From Gammaproteobacteria bacterium (GTDB lineage: Bacteria; Pseudomonadota; Gammaproteobacteria; Methylococcales; Methylomonadaceae), in NCBI GenBank assembly GCA_024511045.1, contig JANEMG010000031.1:1-12198 (forward strand): DNA of 12,198 nucleotides. The letters are read 5' to 3'. The notes under the pieces were generated by a model. The model did no database searches and was not told the DNA's origin. It saw only the letters and a program-made list of their open reading frames with translations. Below, in pieces: positions 5,927 to 12,198 of this stretch (positions are counted from its first letter, which is position 1; each line of letters opens with the position of its first letter). The translations under genes and the position numbers were made by a program.

Positions 5927-7198
5927 TCAGGAATCCGACGAGGCGACTTTCTGCTCGTTGGCATAAACCAGCAGGGGCTCCGATTCACCGCGGATCACCG
6001 CTTCATCGATGACCACTTTGGCAATGTTTTCAGTCGATGGTAATTCATACATCGTATCCAGCAGCACGCTTTCGACGATGGTACGCAGGCCTCTTGCTCC
6101 TGTTTTGCGCTGCATGGACTTTTTGGTGATGGCATAAAGCGCCTCCTTCCTGAATTCCAGCTCCGCGCCTTCCATTTCAAAAAGACGCTGATATTGCTTG
6201 GTCAAGGCGTTTTTCGGTTCCGTCAAAATCTTTACCAGCGCCTCCTCATCCAGTTCTTCCAGTGTAGCGATAACCGGCAAACGGCCGACAAATTCCGGAA
6301 TCAGGCCATATTTGATCAGATCTTCCGCCTCGACTTCGGCAAAAATCTCACCGACATTCTTGCTTTCGTCCTTGGTTTTAACTTCGGCAGAAAAACCAAT
6401 ACCGCCTTTTTCGGAACGGTCCTTGATGACCTTGTCCAGACCGGCGAAGGCTCCTCCGACGATAAACAGGATATTCGCGGTGTTGACCTGCAAAAATTCC
6501 TGCTGAGGATGCTTGCGCCCACCCTGCGGCGGCACGGAAGCGATGGTCCCTTCGATCAGTTTCAGCAGCGCCTGCTGTACACCTTCCCCGGAGACGTCCC
6601 GGGTGATCGAGGGATTGTCGGACTTTCTGGAAATCTTGTCGATCTCATCGATGTAGACGATGCCGGACTCCGCTTTTTCCACATCGTAATCGCATTTCTG
6701 CAAAATTTTCTGAATGATGTTTTCGACGTCCTCACCAACGTAACCGGCTTCCGTCAGCGTCGTCGCATCGGCGATGGTAAAGGGCACATCGAGCAATTTG
6801 GCCAGCGTCTCGGCAAGCAGTGTCTTACCCGAACCGGTCGGGCCAATGAGCAAAATATTGCTTTTCGCCAGTTCGATATCGTCCTGCTTGGATTTGTTGC
6901 GCAAGCGTTTGAAGTGATTGTAGACGGCCACGGACAAAATTTTCTTCGCCCCCTCCTGACCGATTACATATTCATCCAAAACCTCTTTGATTTCCTTCGG
7001 CTTGGGCAATTGACCATTGCCGGCGGAAGAGTCTTCCTGCAATTCATCCCGGATGATGTCGTTGCAAAGCTCCACGCATTCATCGCAAACATAGACAGAT
7101 GGTCCGGCAATAAGCTTTCTTACTTCATGCTGACTTTTACCACAAAAGGAACAATAAAGAAGCTTATCGTCATCTCTGCCTTTTTTGTCATTGCTCAT
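5927..7198 (-). CDS. clpX: ClpXP unfoldase subunit ClpX
   Basis: This 423-residue protein is essentially the length of E. coli ClpX (424). The N-terminal zinc-binding domain has Cys16, Cys19, Cys38 and Cys41 (CSFC and CDEC), which bind zinc and mediate dimerisation and adaptor contacts. The AAA+ domain carries Walker A GPTGSGKT (119-126), the pore-loop motif GYVG (152-155) and Walker B VYIDEID (181-187). IGF (267-269) is the loop that docks onto ClpP. The hexamer unfolds tagged substrates and feeds them to ClpP. GGAG 8 bases before the ATG is the ribosome binding site. clpP lies directly upstream but 241 bp away, with hairpins and a separate promoter candidate between, so the two genes may be partly uncoupled. 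Confidence 0.97.
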   Translation of the reverse strand: MSNDKKGRDDDKLLYCSFCGKSQHEVRKLIAGPSVYVCDECVELCNDIIRDELQEDSSAGNGQLPKPKEIKEVLDEYVIGQEGAKKILSVAVYNHFKRLRNKSKQDDIELAKSNILLIGPTGSGKTLLAETLAKLLDVPFTIADATTLTEAGYVGEDVENIIQKILQKCDYDVEKAESGIVYIDEIDKISRKSDNPSITRDVSGEGVQQALLKLIEGTIASVPPQGGRKHPQQEFLQVNTANILFIVGGAFAGLDKVIKDRSEKGGIGFSAEVKTKDESKNVGEIFAEVEAEDLIKYGLIPEFVGRLPVIATLEELDEEALVKILTEPKNALTKQYQRLFEMEGAELEFRKEALYAITKKSMQRKTGARGLRTIVESVLLDTMYELPSTENIAKVVIDEAVIRGESEPLLVYANEQKVASSDS

Positions 7199-7242
7199 AT
7201 TTCAGACTCCAATAGGTTTACAGATAAGAGTACACAGCTTTA

Positions 7243-7271
7243 AGAATATATCGAATATGAAAAAATACCAA
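7243..7271 (-). promoter_or_regulatory. Candidate clpX promoter
   Basis: On the minus strand TTGGTA (7271-7266) and TATTCT (7248-7243) are separated by 17 bases, each a 4 of 6 match to sigma-70 consensus, in an AT-rich setting. It would give a leader of about 38 nt before clpX. Both hexamers are imperfect, so this remains a candidate. Confidence 0.4.
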
Positions 7272-7332
7272 CTGATATTTGGCATCCGCCTGTCAATGCA
7301 AGGGCAGTCACCTGGCACAGGATTGTGTCGGC

Positions 7333-7362
7333 ATCATCAATGCGCACCAAGTCATTGATGAT
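7333..7362. repeat. Perfect 10-bp inverted repeat between clpP and clpX
   Basis: ATCATCAATG (7333-7342) and CATTGATGAT (7353-7362) are exact reverse complements with a 10-base spacer. The half-site spacing suits a dimeric DNA-binding protein, and the RNA would form a hairpin. It lies upstream of the clpX promoter candidate. The function is unknown. Confidence 0.5.
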
Positions 7363-7366
7363 AAAG

Positions 7367-7393
7367 AAAACAGCCAATCCCATTTGCTGTTTT
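7367..7393 (-). terminator. Terminator-like hairpin after clpP
   Basis: AAAACAGC (7367-7374) and GCTGTTTT (7386-7393) are perfect complements around an 11-base loop that can add two A-T pairs beside a bulge. On the minus strand the stem ends in TTTTCTTTAT, a usable T-rich tail. It lies about 47 bases after the clpP stop and probably ends part of the tig-clpP transcript. Confidence 0.55.
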
Positions 7394-7402
7394 CCTATCT
7401 TG

Positions 7403-7423
7403 AACAACCCATGGATGGGTGTT
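7403..7423 (-). terminator. Hairpin immediately downstream of clpP
   Basis: ACCCAT (7407-7412) and ATGGGT (7415-7420) form a stem, extended by AAC/GTT beyond one bulged base. The minus-strand tail (TTGTTC) is poor in T, so this is more likely a stabilising 3' hairpin than an independent terminator. It starts 17 bases after the clpP stop. Confidence 0.4.
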
Positions 7424-7439
7424 TATAGATGCCGACTAT

Positions 7440-8084
7440 TCAAGTCCCTTCCGTGCCTCGTTTGCTCAGCACCTGATCGATCAACCCATAGTCGACGGCT
7501 TCTTCGCCGCTCAGAAAATTATCCCGGTCAGTATCCTGCTGGATTTTTTCCAGTGTCTGTCCCGTGTGCTTTGCCAGGATCTTGTTCAGCCTTTCCCGGA
7601 CCAGCAGAATCTCCTTGGCATGAATATCGATGTCCGATGCCTGGCCCTGAAAGCCCCCCAGCGGTTGATGAATCATCATCCTGGAATGCGGCAGACAGAA
7701 ACGTTTGTTCGCCGCCCCGCCCGCCAGCAACAGCGCTCCCATGCTGGCAGCCTGGCCAATGCACATGGTGCTGACATCCGCCTTGATGAACTGCATCGTA
7801 TCATAGATGGCCAGACCCGCAGTGACGGAGCCGCCCGGGGAATTGATATACAGATGAATGTCCTTGTCGGGATTTTCCGACTCCAGAAACAGCAGCTGCG
7901 CCACCACCAGATTGGCCATGTAGTCTTCCACCTGGCCGATCATAAAAATCACCCGCTCCTTCAACAAGCGGGAGTAGATATCGAAGGACCTCTCGCCTCT
8001 GGCGGTTTGCTCGATGACGATTGGTACTAGCCCACCCGCCGCCTTTGGTGAGATCATGCTGTTGGCATCATTACTCGTGATCAT
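7440..8084 (-). CDS. clpP: ATP-dependent Clp protease proteolytic subunit ClpP
   Basis: This 214-residue serine protease has the complete Ser-His-Asp triad: Ser114 in GQAASMGA, His139 in MMIHQPLGG and Asp188 in DRDNF, each offset by three from E. coli ClpP (207 residues). Two heptameric rings form the chamber into which ClpX or ClpA threads unfolded proteins. The first residues, before the conserved LVPIVIEQT, are probably a propeptide cleaved on assembly, as in E. coli. The ATG overlaps the tig stop codon as ATGA, and AGGA about 11 bases upstream, inside tig, acts as ribosome binding site. This implies translational coupling to tig. A second in-frame ATG at codon 10 is possible but less favoured. 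Confidence 0.96.
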   Translation of the reverse strand: MITSNDANSMISPKAAGGLVPIVIEQTARGERSFDIYSRLLKERVIFMIGQVEDYMANLVVAQLLFLESENPDKDIHLYINSPGGSVTAGLAIYDTMQFIKADVSTMCIGQAASMGALLLAGGAANKRFCLPHSRMMIHQPLGGFQGQASDIDIHAKEILLVRERLNKILAKHTGQTLEKIQQDTDRDNFLSGEEAVDYGLIDQVLSKRGTEGT

Positions 8085-9394
8085 TGCTTGTTTTCCTGCT
8101 TCATGGCTGATTCGTAACTGGTCGGTTCATCGCTGACCTTGATGCGCTCGAGCAGCCATTCCACCGCCTGGTCCTCCAGAACCATTTGTTCTATTTCATT
8201 CAGACGGGCTTCATCTGAATAATACCAGTTGATGACATCCTGGGGACGCTCGTAGCTTTGCGCCAGATCCTCGATGGCGGACCGCACCCGCTCCGGATCC
8301 GGCTTGATTTCATTCTTCTGGACAATTTCGTCCATGATCAGCCCCAATGCCACACGGCGTTTGGCCTGCTCTTCGAAACCCTCTCTCGGAATCTGCAGGT
8401 CTTCGGGATTGATGTTCTGTTTGGCTGCGTTCTCCTGATAGGGCTTCAGCAGGTAATCGATCTCCTGATCGATCATGGTCCTCGGCAGCGTCACCTTTAT
8501 ATTTTCAAAAAGGGCATCCATGACGGCATTTTTGACCTTGCCATGCACATTTCGTTCCAGCTCCCGCTGCATACTTTCCTTGAGATGTTCACGGAAAGCC
8601 TGCAGATCGTCCTCCTCGACACCGAATGCCTTGAAGAATTCACCATTCACTTCGGGAAGTACGGGCGATTCCACCTTCAGCACCTCGATTTCGAACTCCG
8701 CGTCCTTGCCGGCAAGCTTTTCATTGCCATACTGCTCCGGAAAAGTGACCTTGAATGTGACGTTGGCGCCAGGCTCCAACCCGAGCAACTGTTCTTCGAA
8801 GCCGGGAATCATCTGCTTGTCGCCAATGACCACCTGATAATCCTGCACTTTGCCGTCGGTGAAATTCTCACCATCGACGCTTCCGGAAAAATTGATGGTG
8901 ACGCGATCTCCTTCCCGGGCAGCATGTTCTGCCGTCTGCCATTCCTTTTTCTGGTCCCTGAGCTTTTCGATCATGGCGTCGATATCGGATTCCTGAATCT
9001 CGACGACCGGCCGCTGAATTTCGATGTCTTCGAGATTGTCCAGGGAAATCTCGGGAAACACTTCAAATTCGGCGGTATATTGAAAGCCCTCTCCTTCCTT
9101 GTCCAGACCGACAGGAACAATATGCGGCTGGCTGACCGGGCGCAGGTTCTGTTCCTGCAGCGCATCGAAATAAGTCGTTTGAATGACATCCCCCGTGACT
9201 TCCTCCCGCACCCGGGCCGCAAACATTTTTTTTACCACATGTTTGGGCACCTTGCCGGGTCGAAAACCATCCAGCTTCACCTCGCGCGCCAAGGTGCTGA
9301 ACCGGGATTCCATTTTCTCCTGAATCACCTCTTCAGGGACGTTTACAGTCATTTTTCTGCTTAATTCTGATGTCTCTTCGACAGAAACTTGCAT
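8081..9394 (-). CDS. tig: Trigger factor, ribosome-associated chaperone
   Basis: This 437-residue protein is close to E. coli trigger factor (432). The N-terminal ribosome-binding domain carries the signature GFRPGKVP (43-50), the loop that contacts ribosomal protein L23 next to the exit tunnel. An FKBP-type peptidyl-prolyl isomerase domain follows (about 161-245, with VTINFSGSVDGE and MIPGFEEQLLG), inserted ahead of the large helical C-terminal chaperone domain (about 246-430). It shelters nascent chains and hands them on for folding. GAGGTAAGGAA precedes the ATG as a good ribosome binding site. It overlaps clpP by 4 bp, so synthesis of chaperone and protease is linked. tRNA-Leu lies upstream on the same strand, with weak hairpins between. 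Confidence 0.97.
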   Translation of the reverse strand: MQVSVEETSELSRKMTVNVPEEVIQEKMESRFSTLAREVKLDGFRPGKVPKHVVKKMFAARVREEVTGDVIQTTYFDALQEQNLRPVSQPHIVPVGLDKEGEGFQYTAEFEVFPEISLDNLEDIEIQRPVVEIQESDIDAMIEKLRDQKKEWQTAEHAAREGDRVTINFSGSVDGENFTDGKVQDYQVVIGDKQMIPGFEEQLLGLEPGANVTFKVTFPEQYGNEKLAGKDAEFEIEVLKVESPVLPEVNGEFFKAFGVEEDDLQAFREHLKESMQRELERNVHGKVKNAVMDALFENIKVTLPRTMIDQEIDYLLKPYQENAAKQNINPEDLQIPREGFEEQAKRRVALGLIMDEIVQKNEIKPDPERVRSAIEDLAQSYERPQDVINWYYSDEARLNEIEQMVLEDQAVEWLLERIKVSDEPTSYESAMKQENKQ

Positions 9395-9432
9395 TTCCTT
9401 ACCTCAACTTTTTTGAATTTAACGACTACAGG

Positions 9433-9461
9433 AGAATACTTCGGAAAAAGATTTCTTTGAA
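9433..9461 (-). promoter_or_regulatory. Weak candidate promoter of tig
   Basis: On the minus strand TTCAAA (9461-9456) and TATTCT (9438-9433) are 17 bases apart, each a 4 of 6 match, giving a leader of about 32 nt. It overlaps the terminator-like hairpin after tRNA-Leu. Read-through from the tRNA promoter is the alternative. Confidence 0.25.
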
Positions 9462-9466
9462 AATCT
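9444..9466 (-). terminator. Weak terminator between tRNA-Leu and tig
   Basis: On the minus strand AGATTT (9466-9461) and AAATCT (9454-9449) form a 6-bp AT-rich stem with a 6-base loop, followed directly by more T (AAATCTTTTTCC). The T-tail is good but the stem is weak, so termination may be partial. Confidence 0.45.
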
Positions 9467-9471
9467 GAAGG

Positions 9472-9494
9472 GTTAACGCGCTGCTATCGTTAAC
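9472..9494 (-). repeat. Hairpin downstream of tRNA-Leu
   Basis: GTTAACG (9472-9478) and CGTTAAC (9488-9494) are perfect complements around a 9-base loop, 22 bases after the tRNA CCA end. There is no T-tail. It may mark the 3' processing region of the tRNA precursor. Confidence 0.4.
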
Positions 9495-9516
9495 TGCTGT
9501 GACATGCCATTGAAAG

Positions 9517-9601
9517 TGGTGCGAATGGAGAGACTCGAACTCTCACGGGATTCCCCACTGGAACCTAAATCCAGCGCGTCTACCAGTTCCGCCACACTCG
9601 C
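9517..9601 (-). tRNA. tRNA-Leu(UAG)
   Basis: The 85-nt class II tRNA has acceptor stem GCGAGTG/CATTCGC (one G-T pair), D-arm TGGCGGAACTGGTAGACGC, anticodon stem CTGGA/TCCAG around TTTAGGT with anticodon TAG (plus strand 9565-9567), a long variable arm (TGGGGAATCCCGT), T-arm GAGTTCGAGTCTC, discriminator A and encoded CCA. The long variable arm and A73 are leucine features. It has its own promoter upstream. Confidence 0.97.
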
Positions 9602-9619
9602 ATCCAAAATGAATCGGTC

Positions 9620-9649
9620 ATTATAACTGATAAAACCCGACAATAGCAA
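9620..9649 (-). promoter_or_regulatory. Promoter of tRNA-Leu
   Basis: On the minus strand TATAAT (9625-9620) is a perfect -10, with TTGCTA (9649-9644) 18 bases upstream as a 4 of 6 match to -35. Transcription would start near 9613, about 12 bases before the mature tRNA 5' end. Confidence 0.65.
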
Positions 9650-9675
9650 TCGGCAATCTGCGCTACATCGAGCCC

Positions 9676-9717
9676 ATGCCGTTGTATCATTTGAGAAAAG
9701 ACGGCGTGCAACGGCAT
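9676..9717. repeat. 9-bp inverted repeat upstream of tRNA-Leu
   Basis: ATGCCGTTG (9676-9684) and CAACGGCAT (9709-9717) are exact reverse complements with a 24-base spacer. They lie in the 213-bp gap between the fba terminator and tRNA-Leu. Further imperfect symmetry (GTCGTC/GACGAC, about 9729-9774) is present to the right. It could be a remnant sequence or a binding site. Confidence 0.4.
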
Positions 9718-9814
9718 TGCCGGTAGCATCGTCGTCAGGCACGATAGCGTGATCAGCATTATCCGATCAGACGACAGACAAGAACTTAGTCGCCAGTCAA
9801 CTTTCGTAAAGCGC

Positions 9815-9849
9815 AAAAAAAAAGGCCGATGCCCAGGCATCGGCCTTTT
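9815..9849 (-). terminator. Strong terminator of fba
   Basis: On the minus strand AAAAGGCCGATGC and GCATCGGCCTTTT form a 13-bp stem with a 4-base loop, and the T-run is nine bases (plus-strand A at 9815-9823). It starts 27 bases after the fba stop codon and ends the tal-fba unit. Confidence 0.95.
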
Positions 9850-9876
9850 GTCCTGAATAGAATCCGGCAGTCAGAT

Positions 9877-10956
9877 CTACAGACGGTTCACAGCATTCAA
9901 ATCCTGGAAAGCCTGTTCCAGACGAGCCACCATGCCCAGGTCCCCGGCACGCTGCCAGGCTCTCGGGTCATAATATTTCTTGTTGGGCTTGTCTTCTCCG
10001 TCAGGATTGCCGATCTGACCCTGCAAATAGGCTTCATTGTCCTTGTAGTACTGCATGATCGCTGCCCAGGTCGCCCATTGCGTATCGGTGTCGATGTTCA
10101 TCTTCACCACGCCATAGCTGATCGATTCTTTGATTTCTTCTGGTGAAGACCCGGATCCGCCATGGAAAACAAAAGTCAGTGAATTGTGCGGCAGACCATA
10201 TTTCTCGGAGACATATTTCTGGGAGTTGGCCAGAATAGTCGGCGTCAGTTTGACGTTGCCTGGTTTGTAGACACCATGCACGTTGCCGAAGGAAGCGGCA
10301 ATGGTGAAACGGTGGCTGATCTTGCTCAACTGCTCATAGGCATAGGCGACATCTTCAGGCTGTGTGTACAGCAGGGAATTGTCCATGTCGGTGTTGTCCA
10401 CACCGTCTTCCTCACCGCCGGTGCAGCCCAGTTCTATTTCCAGGGTCATATCCATCTTCGACATGCGTTTCAGATATTCTGCACATGTGGAAATATTTTC
10501 TTCCAGACTTTCTTCGGACAAATCCAGCATGTGGGAACTGAACAATGGCTTGCCCTTTTCGGCAAAATGCTTTTCCCCGGCATCCAGCAGGCCATCGATC
10601 CAGGGCAGCAGCTTCTTTGCTGCATGGTCGGTATGCAAAATGACCGGCACACCATAATGTTCGGCCATGTTGTGGACATGTAAAGCACCGGAAATAGCGC
10701 CCAGTATTGCTGGTTGCTGGCCTTCCAGCTTCAAGCCCTTGCCGGCGACGAATGCCGCACCGCCATTGGAAAACTGCACAATGACAGGCGACTTGACTTT
10801 GGCCGCAGCCTCCATGGTGGCATTCATGGAATCGGTATTGATGGCATTGACTGCAGGCAAAGCGAACTGCTCTTCCTTGCAGATGGCAAAGACCTTCTGC
10901 ACGTCTTCGCCGGTGACAACGCCGGGTTTAACAACGTCTAATATTTTTTTTGACAT
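9877..10956 (-). CDS. fba: Fructose-bisphosphate aldolase, class II (FbaA type)
   Basis: This 359-residue zinc enzyme splits fructose 1,6-bisphosphate into glyceraldehyde 3-phosphate and dihydroxyacetone phosphate, or runs in reverse. It matches E. coli FbaA along its whole length. Asp110 and the zinc ligand His111 lie in HTDHAAKKLLPW, His227 in NVHGVYKPGN and His265 in FHGGSGS; ELGCTGGEEDG (175-185) carries the conserved acidic residues. E. coli has Cys after the HTDH motif where Ala is found here. I chose the start at MSKKIL, which aligns with FbaA. The frame stays open to an ATG at 11028, but those 24 residues are unlike the family and cross a hairpin. No clear Shine-Dalgarno precedes either start. 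Transaldolase is 116 bp upstream on the same strand, suggesting one transcript. Confidence 0.95.
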   Translation of the reverse strand: MSKKILDVVKPGVVTGEDVQKVFAICKEEQFALPAVNAINTDSMNATMEAAAKVKSPVIVQFSNGGAAFVAGKGLKLEGQQPAILGAISGALHVHNMAEHYGVPVILHTDHAAKKLLPWIDGLLDAGEKHFAEKGKPLFSSHMLDLSEESLEENISTCAEYLKRMSKMDMTLEIELGCTGGEEDGVDNTDMDNSLLYTQPEDVAYAYEQLSKISHRFTIAASFGNVHGVYKPGNVKLTPTILANSQKYVSEKYGLPHNSLTFVFHGGSGSSPEEIKESISYGVVKMNIDTDTQWATWAAIMQYYKDNEAYLQGQIGNPDGEDKPNKKYYDPRAWQRAGDLGMVARLEQAFQDLNAVNRL

Positions 10957-10985
10957 CTTGGAATCTGTTTTGAGTGGATTAAAGC

Positions 10986-11010
10986 GTTCCCGGCCAGCAT
11001 GACCGGGAAC
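10986..11010 (-). repeat. Perfect hairpin between tal and fba
   Basis: GTTCCCGG (10986-10993) and CCGGGAAC (11003-11010) are exact complements with a 9-base loop. On the minus strand only a short T-run (GCTTTAATCC) follows, so it is a poor terminator. It could instead set the ratio of tal to fba by pausing or by 3'-end protection after processing. Confidence 0.5.
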
Positions 11011-11072
11011 ATTAACAGGAACTGGCATTCGACGCTCGACGGCCAGTACAAACCAACTTGCCAGAACTGAAG

Positions 11073-12059
11073 TCAGCCTTCCAGTTCCGCCAAGCGGCTG
11101 GCCAGCAGCTCTTCCAGAGTCTCCAGTGCTTTGGTGAATCCGACAATCCCTTCGGACAGCTTGTCTGTCGCCATACGGTTTTCAGCATGCATGCGATCGA
11201 AAGCATCCTTGTCGACGGTGATTTTTTCGATGTCGGCACTGGCCGCTTTTGCGGGATCCAGTTTGCGTGGCAGATCACCTTCGGTAGACTGCAGCTCGGC
11301 CAGCAGAGACGGAGCGATGGTCAGCAGATCACAGCCGGCCAGCTCCATGATTTCACCGATGTTTCTGAAGCTCGCACCCATGACTTCGGTTTTGTAGCCG
11401 AATTTCTTGTAGTAGTTATAGATGTTGGTTACAGAGACAACACCAGGATCTTCCGCCGGTGGATAGGATTCACGGCCGGTATCTTTTTTGTACCAGTCGA
11501 GAATTCGACCAACGAATGGCGAAATCAGGGTAATGCCGTTTTCAGCACAGGCGATGGCCTGATGAATGCCGAACAGCAGGGTCAGGTTGCAGTGTATGCC
11601 TTCCTTCTCCAGCACGGCAGCTGCCTGAATACCTTCCCAGGTGGCCGCAATCTTGATCAGGATGCGTTCACGGGAAACGCCCTGCGCCTCGTACTGTTCG
11701 ATCAGTTCACGCCCTTTGGCGATGGTGGCATCGGTATCATAGGAAAGTCTGGCATCCACCTCAGTAGACACGCGACCGGGAATGATATCCAGAATTTTCA
11801 GGCCAAAGGAAACTGCCAGGCGATCAAAAGCCAGCGTAACCACATCCCCGGCGCTTGCGCCAGCACCCAGAGTTTCTCTGGCGCCTTTCAGGGTATCATC
11901 GACGATGCTCTGATATTGCGGCATTTGCGCAGCAGCGGTGATCAGTGACGGATTGGTCGTTGCATCACGGGGCTTGAAAGTTTCAATTGCCTCGATATCA
12001 CCAGTATCGGCGACAACCACTGTCATTTCGCGGAGCTGTTCAAGTAAATTTCTTGCCAT
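11073..12059 (-). CDS. tal: Transaldolase (TalB type)
   Basis: This 328-residue cytoplasmic enzyme moves a three-carbon dihydroxyacetone unit between sugar phosphates in the non-oxidative pentose phosphate pathway. It is slightly longer than E. coli TalB (317). The Schiff-base lysine is Lys136 in ILIKIAATWEGI. Other active-site residues are in place: Asp18 in VVADTGD, Asn36 in TTNPS and Glu100 in GRVSTEVDARLS. The ATG is preceded by AAGGATAAGGT, a usable ribosome binding site. fba follows on the same strand with no strong terminator between. Together they rearrange and cleave sugar phosphates, as needed in glycolysis or a ribulose-monophosphate cycle; the latter is inference. The mRNA leader may include the 23-bp repeat at 12091-12113. 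Confidence 0.96.
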   Translation of the reverse strand: MARNLLEQLREMTVVVADTGDIEAIETFKPRDATTNPSLITAAAQMPQYQSIVDDTLKGARETLGAGASAGDVVTLAFDRLAVSFGLKILDIIPGRVSTEVDARLSYDTDATIAKGRELIEQYEAQGVSRERILIKIAATWEGIQAAAVLEKEGIHCNLTLLFGIHQAIACAENGITLISPFVGRILDWYKKDTGRESYPPAEDPGVVSVTNIYNYYKKFGYKTEVMGASFRNIGEIMELAGCDLLTIAPSLLAELQSTEGDLPRKLDPAKAASADIEKITVDKDAFDRMHAENRMATDKLSEGIVGFTKALETLEELLASRLAELEG

Positions 12060-12090
12060 AACTTAGTTACCTTATCCTTTGAAAAATAGC

Positions 12091-12113
12091 CTCCTCAGCG
12101 ATATCTGTGGGTA
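12091..12113 (-). repeat. Right copy of the 23-bp repeat, upstream of tal
   Basis: This is the reverse complement of 96-118 with two mismatches, including an exact 14-base core (12100-12113). It lies about 30-55 bases upstream of the tal start codon, so it may sit in the tal leader or promoter. Confidence 0.6.
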
Positions 12114-12145
12114 GATAATGCCGAAGGCTTAAGCTATCAAATTGA

Positions 12146-12151
12146 ATTATA
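12146..12151 (-). promoter_or_regulatory. Possible -10 element upstream of tal
   Basis: A perfect TATAAT lies on the minus strand in an AT-rich stretch, but no good -35 hexamer sits 16-18 bases upstream; GCGC-rich hairpin sequence is there instead. An alternative is TTGATA (12142-12137) with TATCTA 17 bases later. Neither is convincing alone. Confidence 0.3.
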
Positions 12152-12160
12152 TAAATAAAA

Positions 12161-12182
12161 TGCGCGTTAGCGCCTCATTTTT
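12161..12182. terminator. Possible terminator at the right edge
   Basis: GCGC-GTTA-GCGC (12162-12173) forms a short GC stem, extended by ATG/CAT with a small bulge. T-rich sequence follows on both strands (TTTTTT on plus, TTTTATTTAT on minus). It could end transcription of a gene lying to the right of the window on the minus strand. Confidence 0.4.
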
Positions 12183-12198
12183 TCTCGATATTAAAAAC

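Noticed and set aside
9473..9840. Two minus-strand open frames of 86 and 89 codons around tRNA-Leu
   Set aside because: Both read into or through the tRNA gene (AELVDALDLGSSG is a tRNA-Leu translation artefact), and one starts inside the fba terminator.
10957..11028. 24-residue N-terminal extension of the aldolase
   Set aside because: It is not part of the FbaA family, crosses the perfect hairpin at 10986-11010, and the start at 10956 gives exactly the usual 359 residues.

Overview
This looks like a housekeeping stretch of a gammaproteobacterial chromosome. The Lon, ClpX, ClpP, trigger factor, HU-beta, PpiD, FbaA and TalB-type proteins are all close to their enterobacterial or pseudomonad counterparts, and tig-clpP-clpX-lon-hupB-ppiD is a gene order known from this class. 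Adjacent transaldolase and class II fructose-bisphosphate aldolase genes would suit an organism with heavy sugar-phosphate traffic, such as a ribulose-monophosphate methylotroph (Methylococcales), but this window does not prove it. I see no mobile genes, CRISPR array or phage genes, and no new multi-gene system.

Every gene is on the minus strand, so transcription runs from right to left. In that order: tal and fba (carbon metabolism) end in a strong terminator near 9815-9849. Next is tRNA-Leu(UAG) with its own TATAAT promoter. Then comes the proteostasis block: tig overlaps clpP by 4 bp (ATGA), followed by clpX across a 241-bp gap with hairpins, and lon across a 462-bp gap. hupB follows with a long leader, then tRNA-Val(UAC) and tRNA-Asp(GUC) only 12 bp and 5 bp apart, closed by a strong terminator at 2227-2263. 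Last is ppiD, closed by a terminator at 132-157. Positions 1-131 hold no gene.

The proteins form a coherent protein-quality-control set. Trigger factor meets chains at the ribosome, PpiD handles exported chains at the inner-membrane face, ClpXP and Lon degrade proteins, and HU is a known Lon substrate in Escherichia coli. A candidate overlapping sigma-70/sigma-32 promoter before lon fits this role.

The second-look signals are non-coding: a compound hairpin element upstream of lon whose AGGGAT loop recurs, with a different stem, at 18-35; a guanine-quadruplex motif competing with a hairpin in the hupB leader; a copy of the tRNA-Val 3' acceptor strand at the hupB stop codon; and a 23-bp sequence present at both window ends in opposite orientation.
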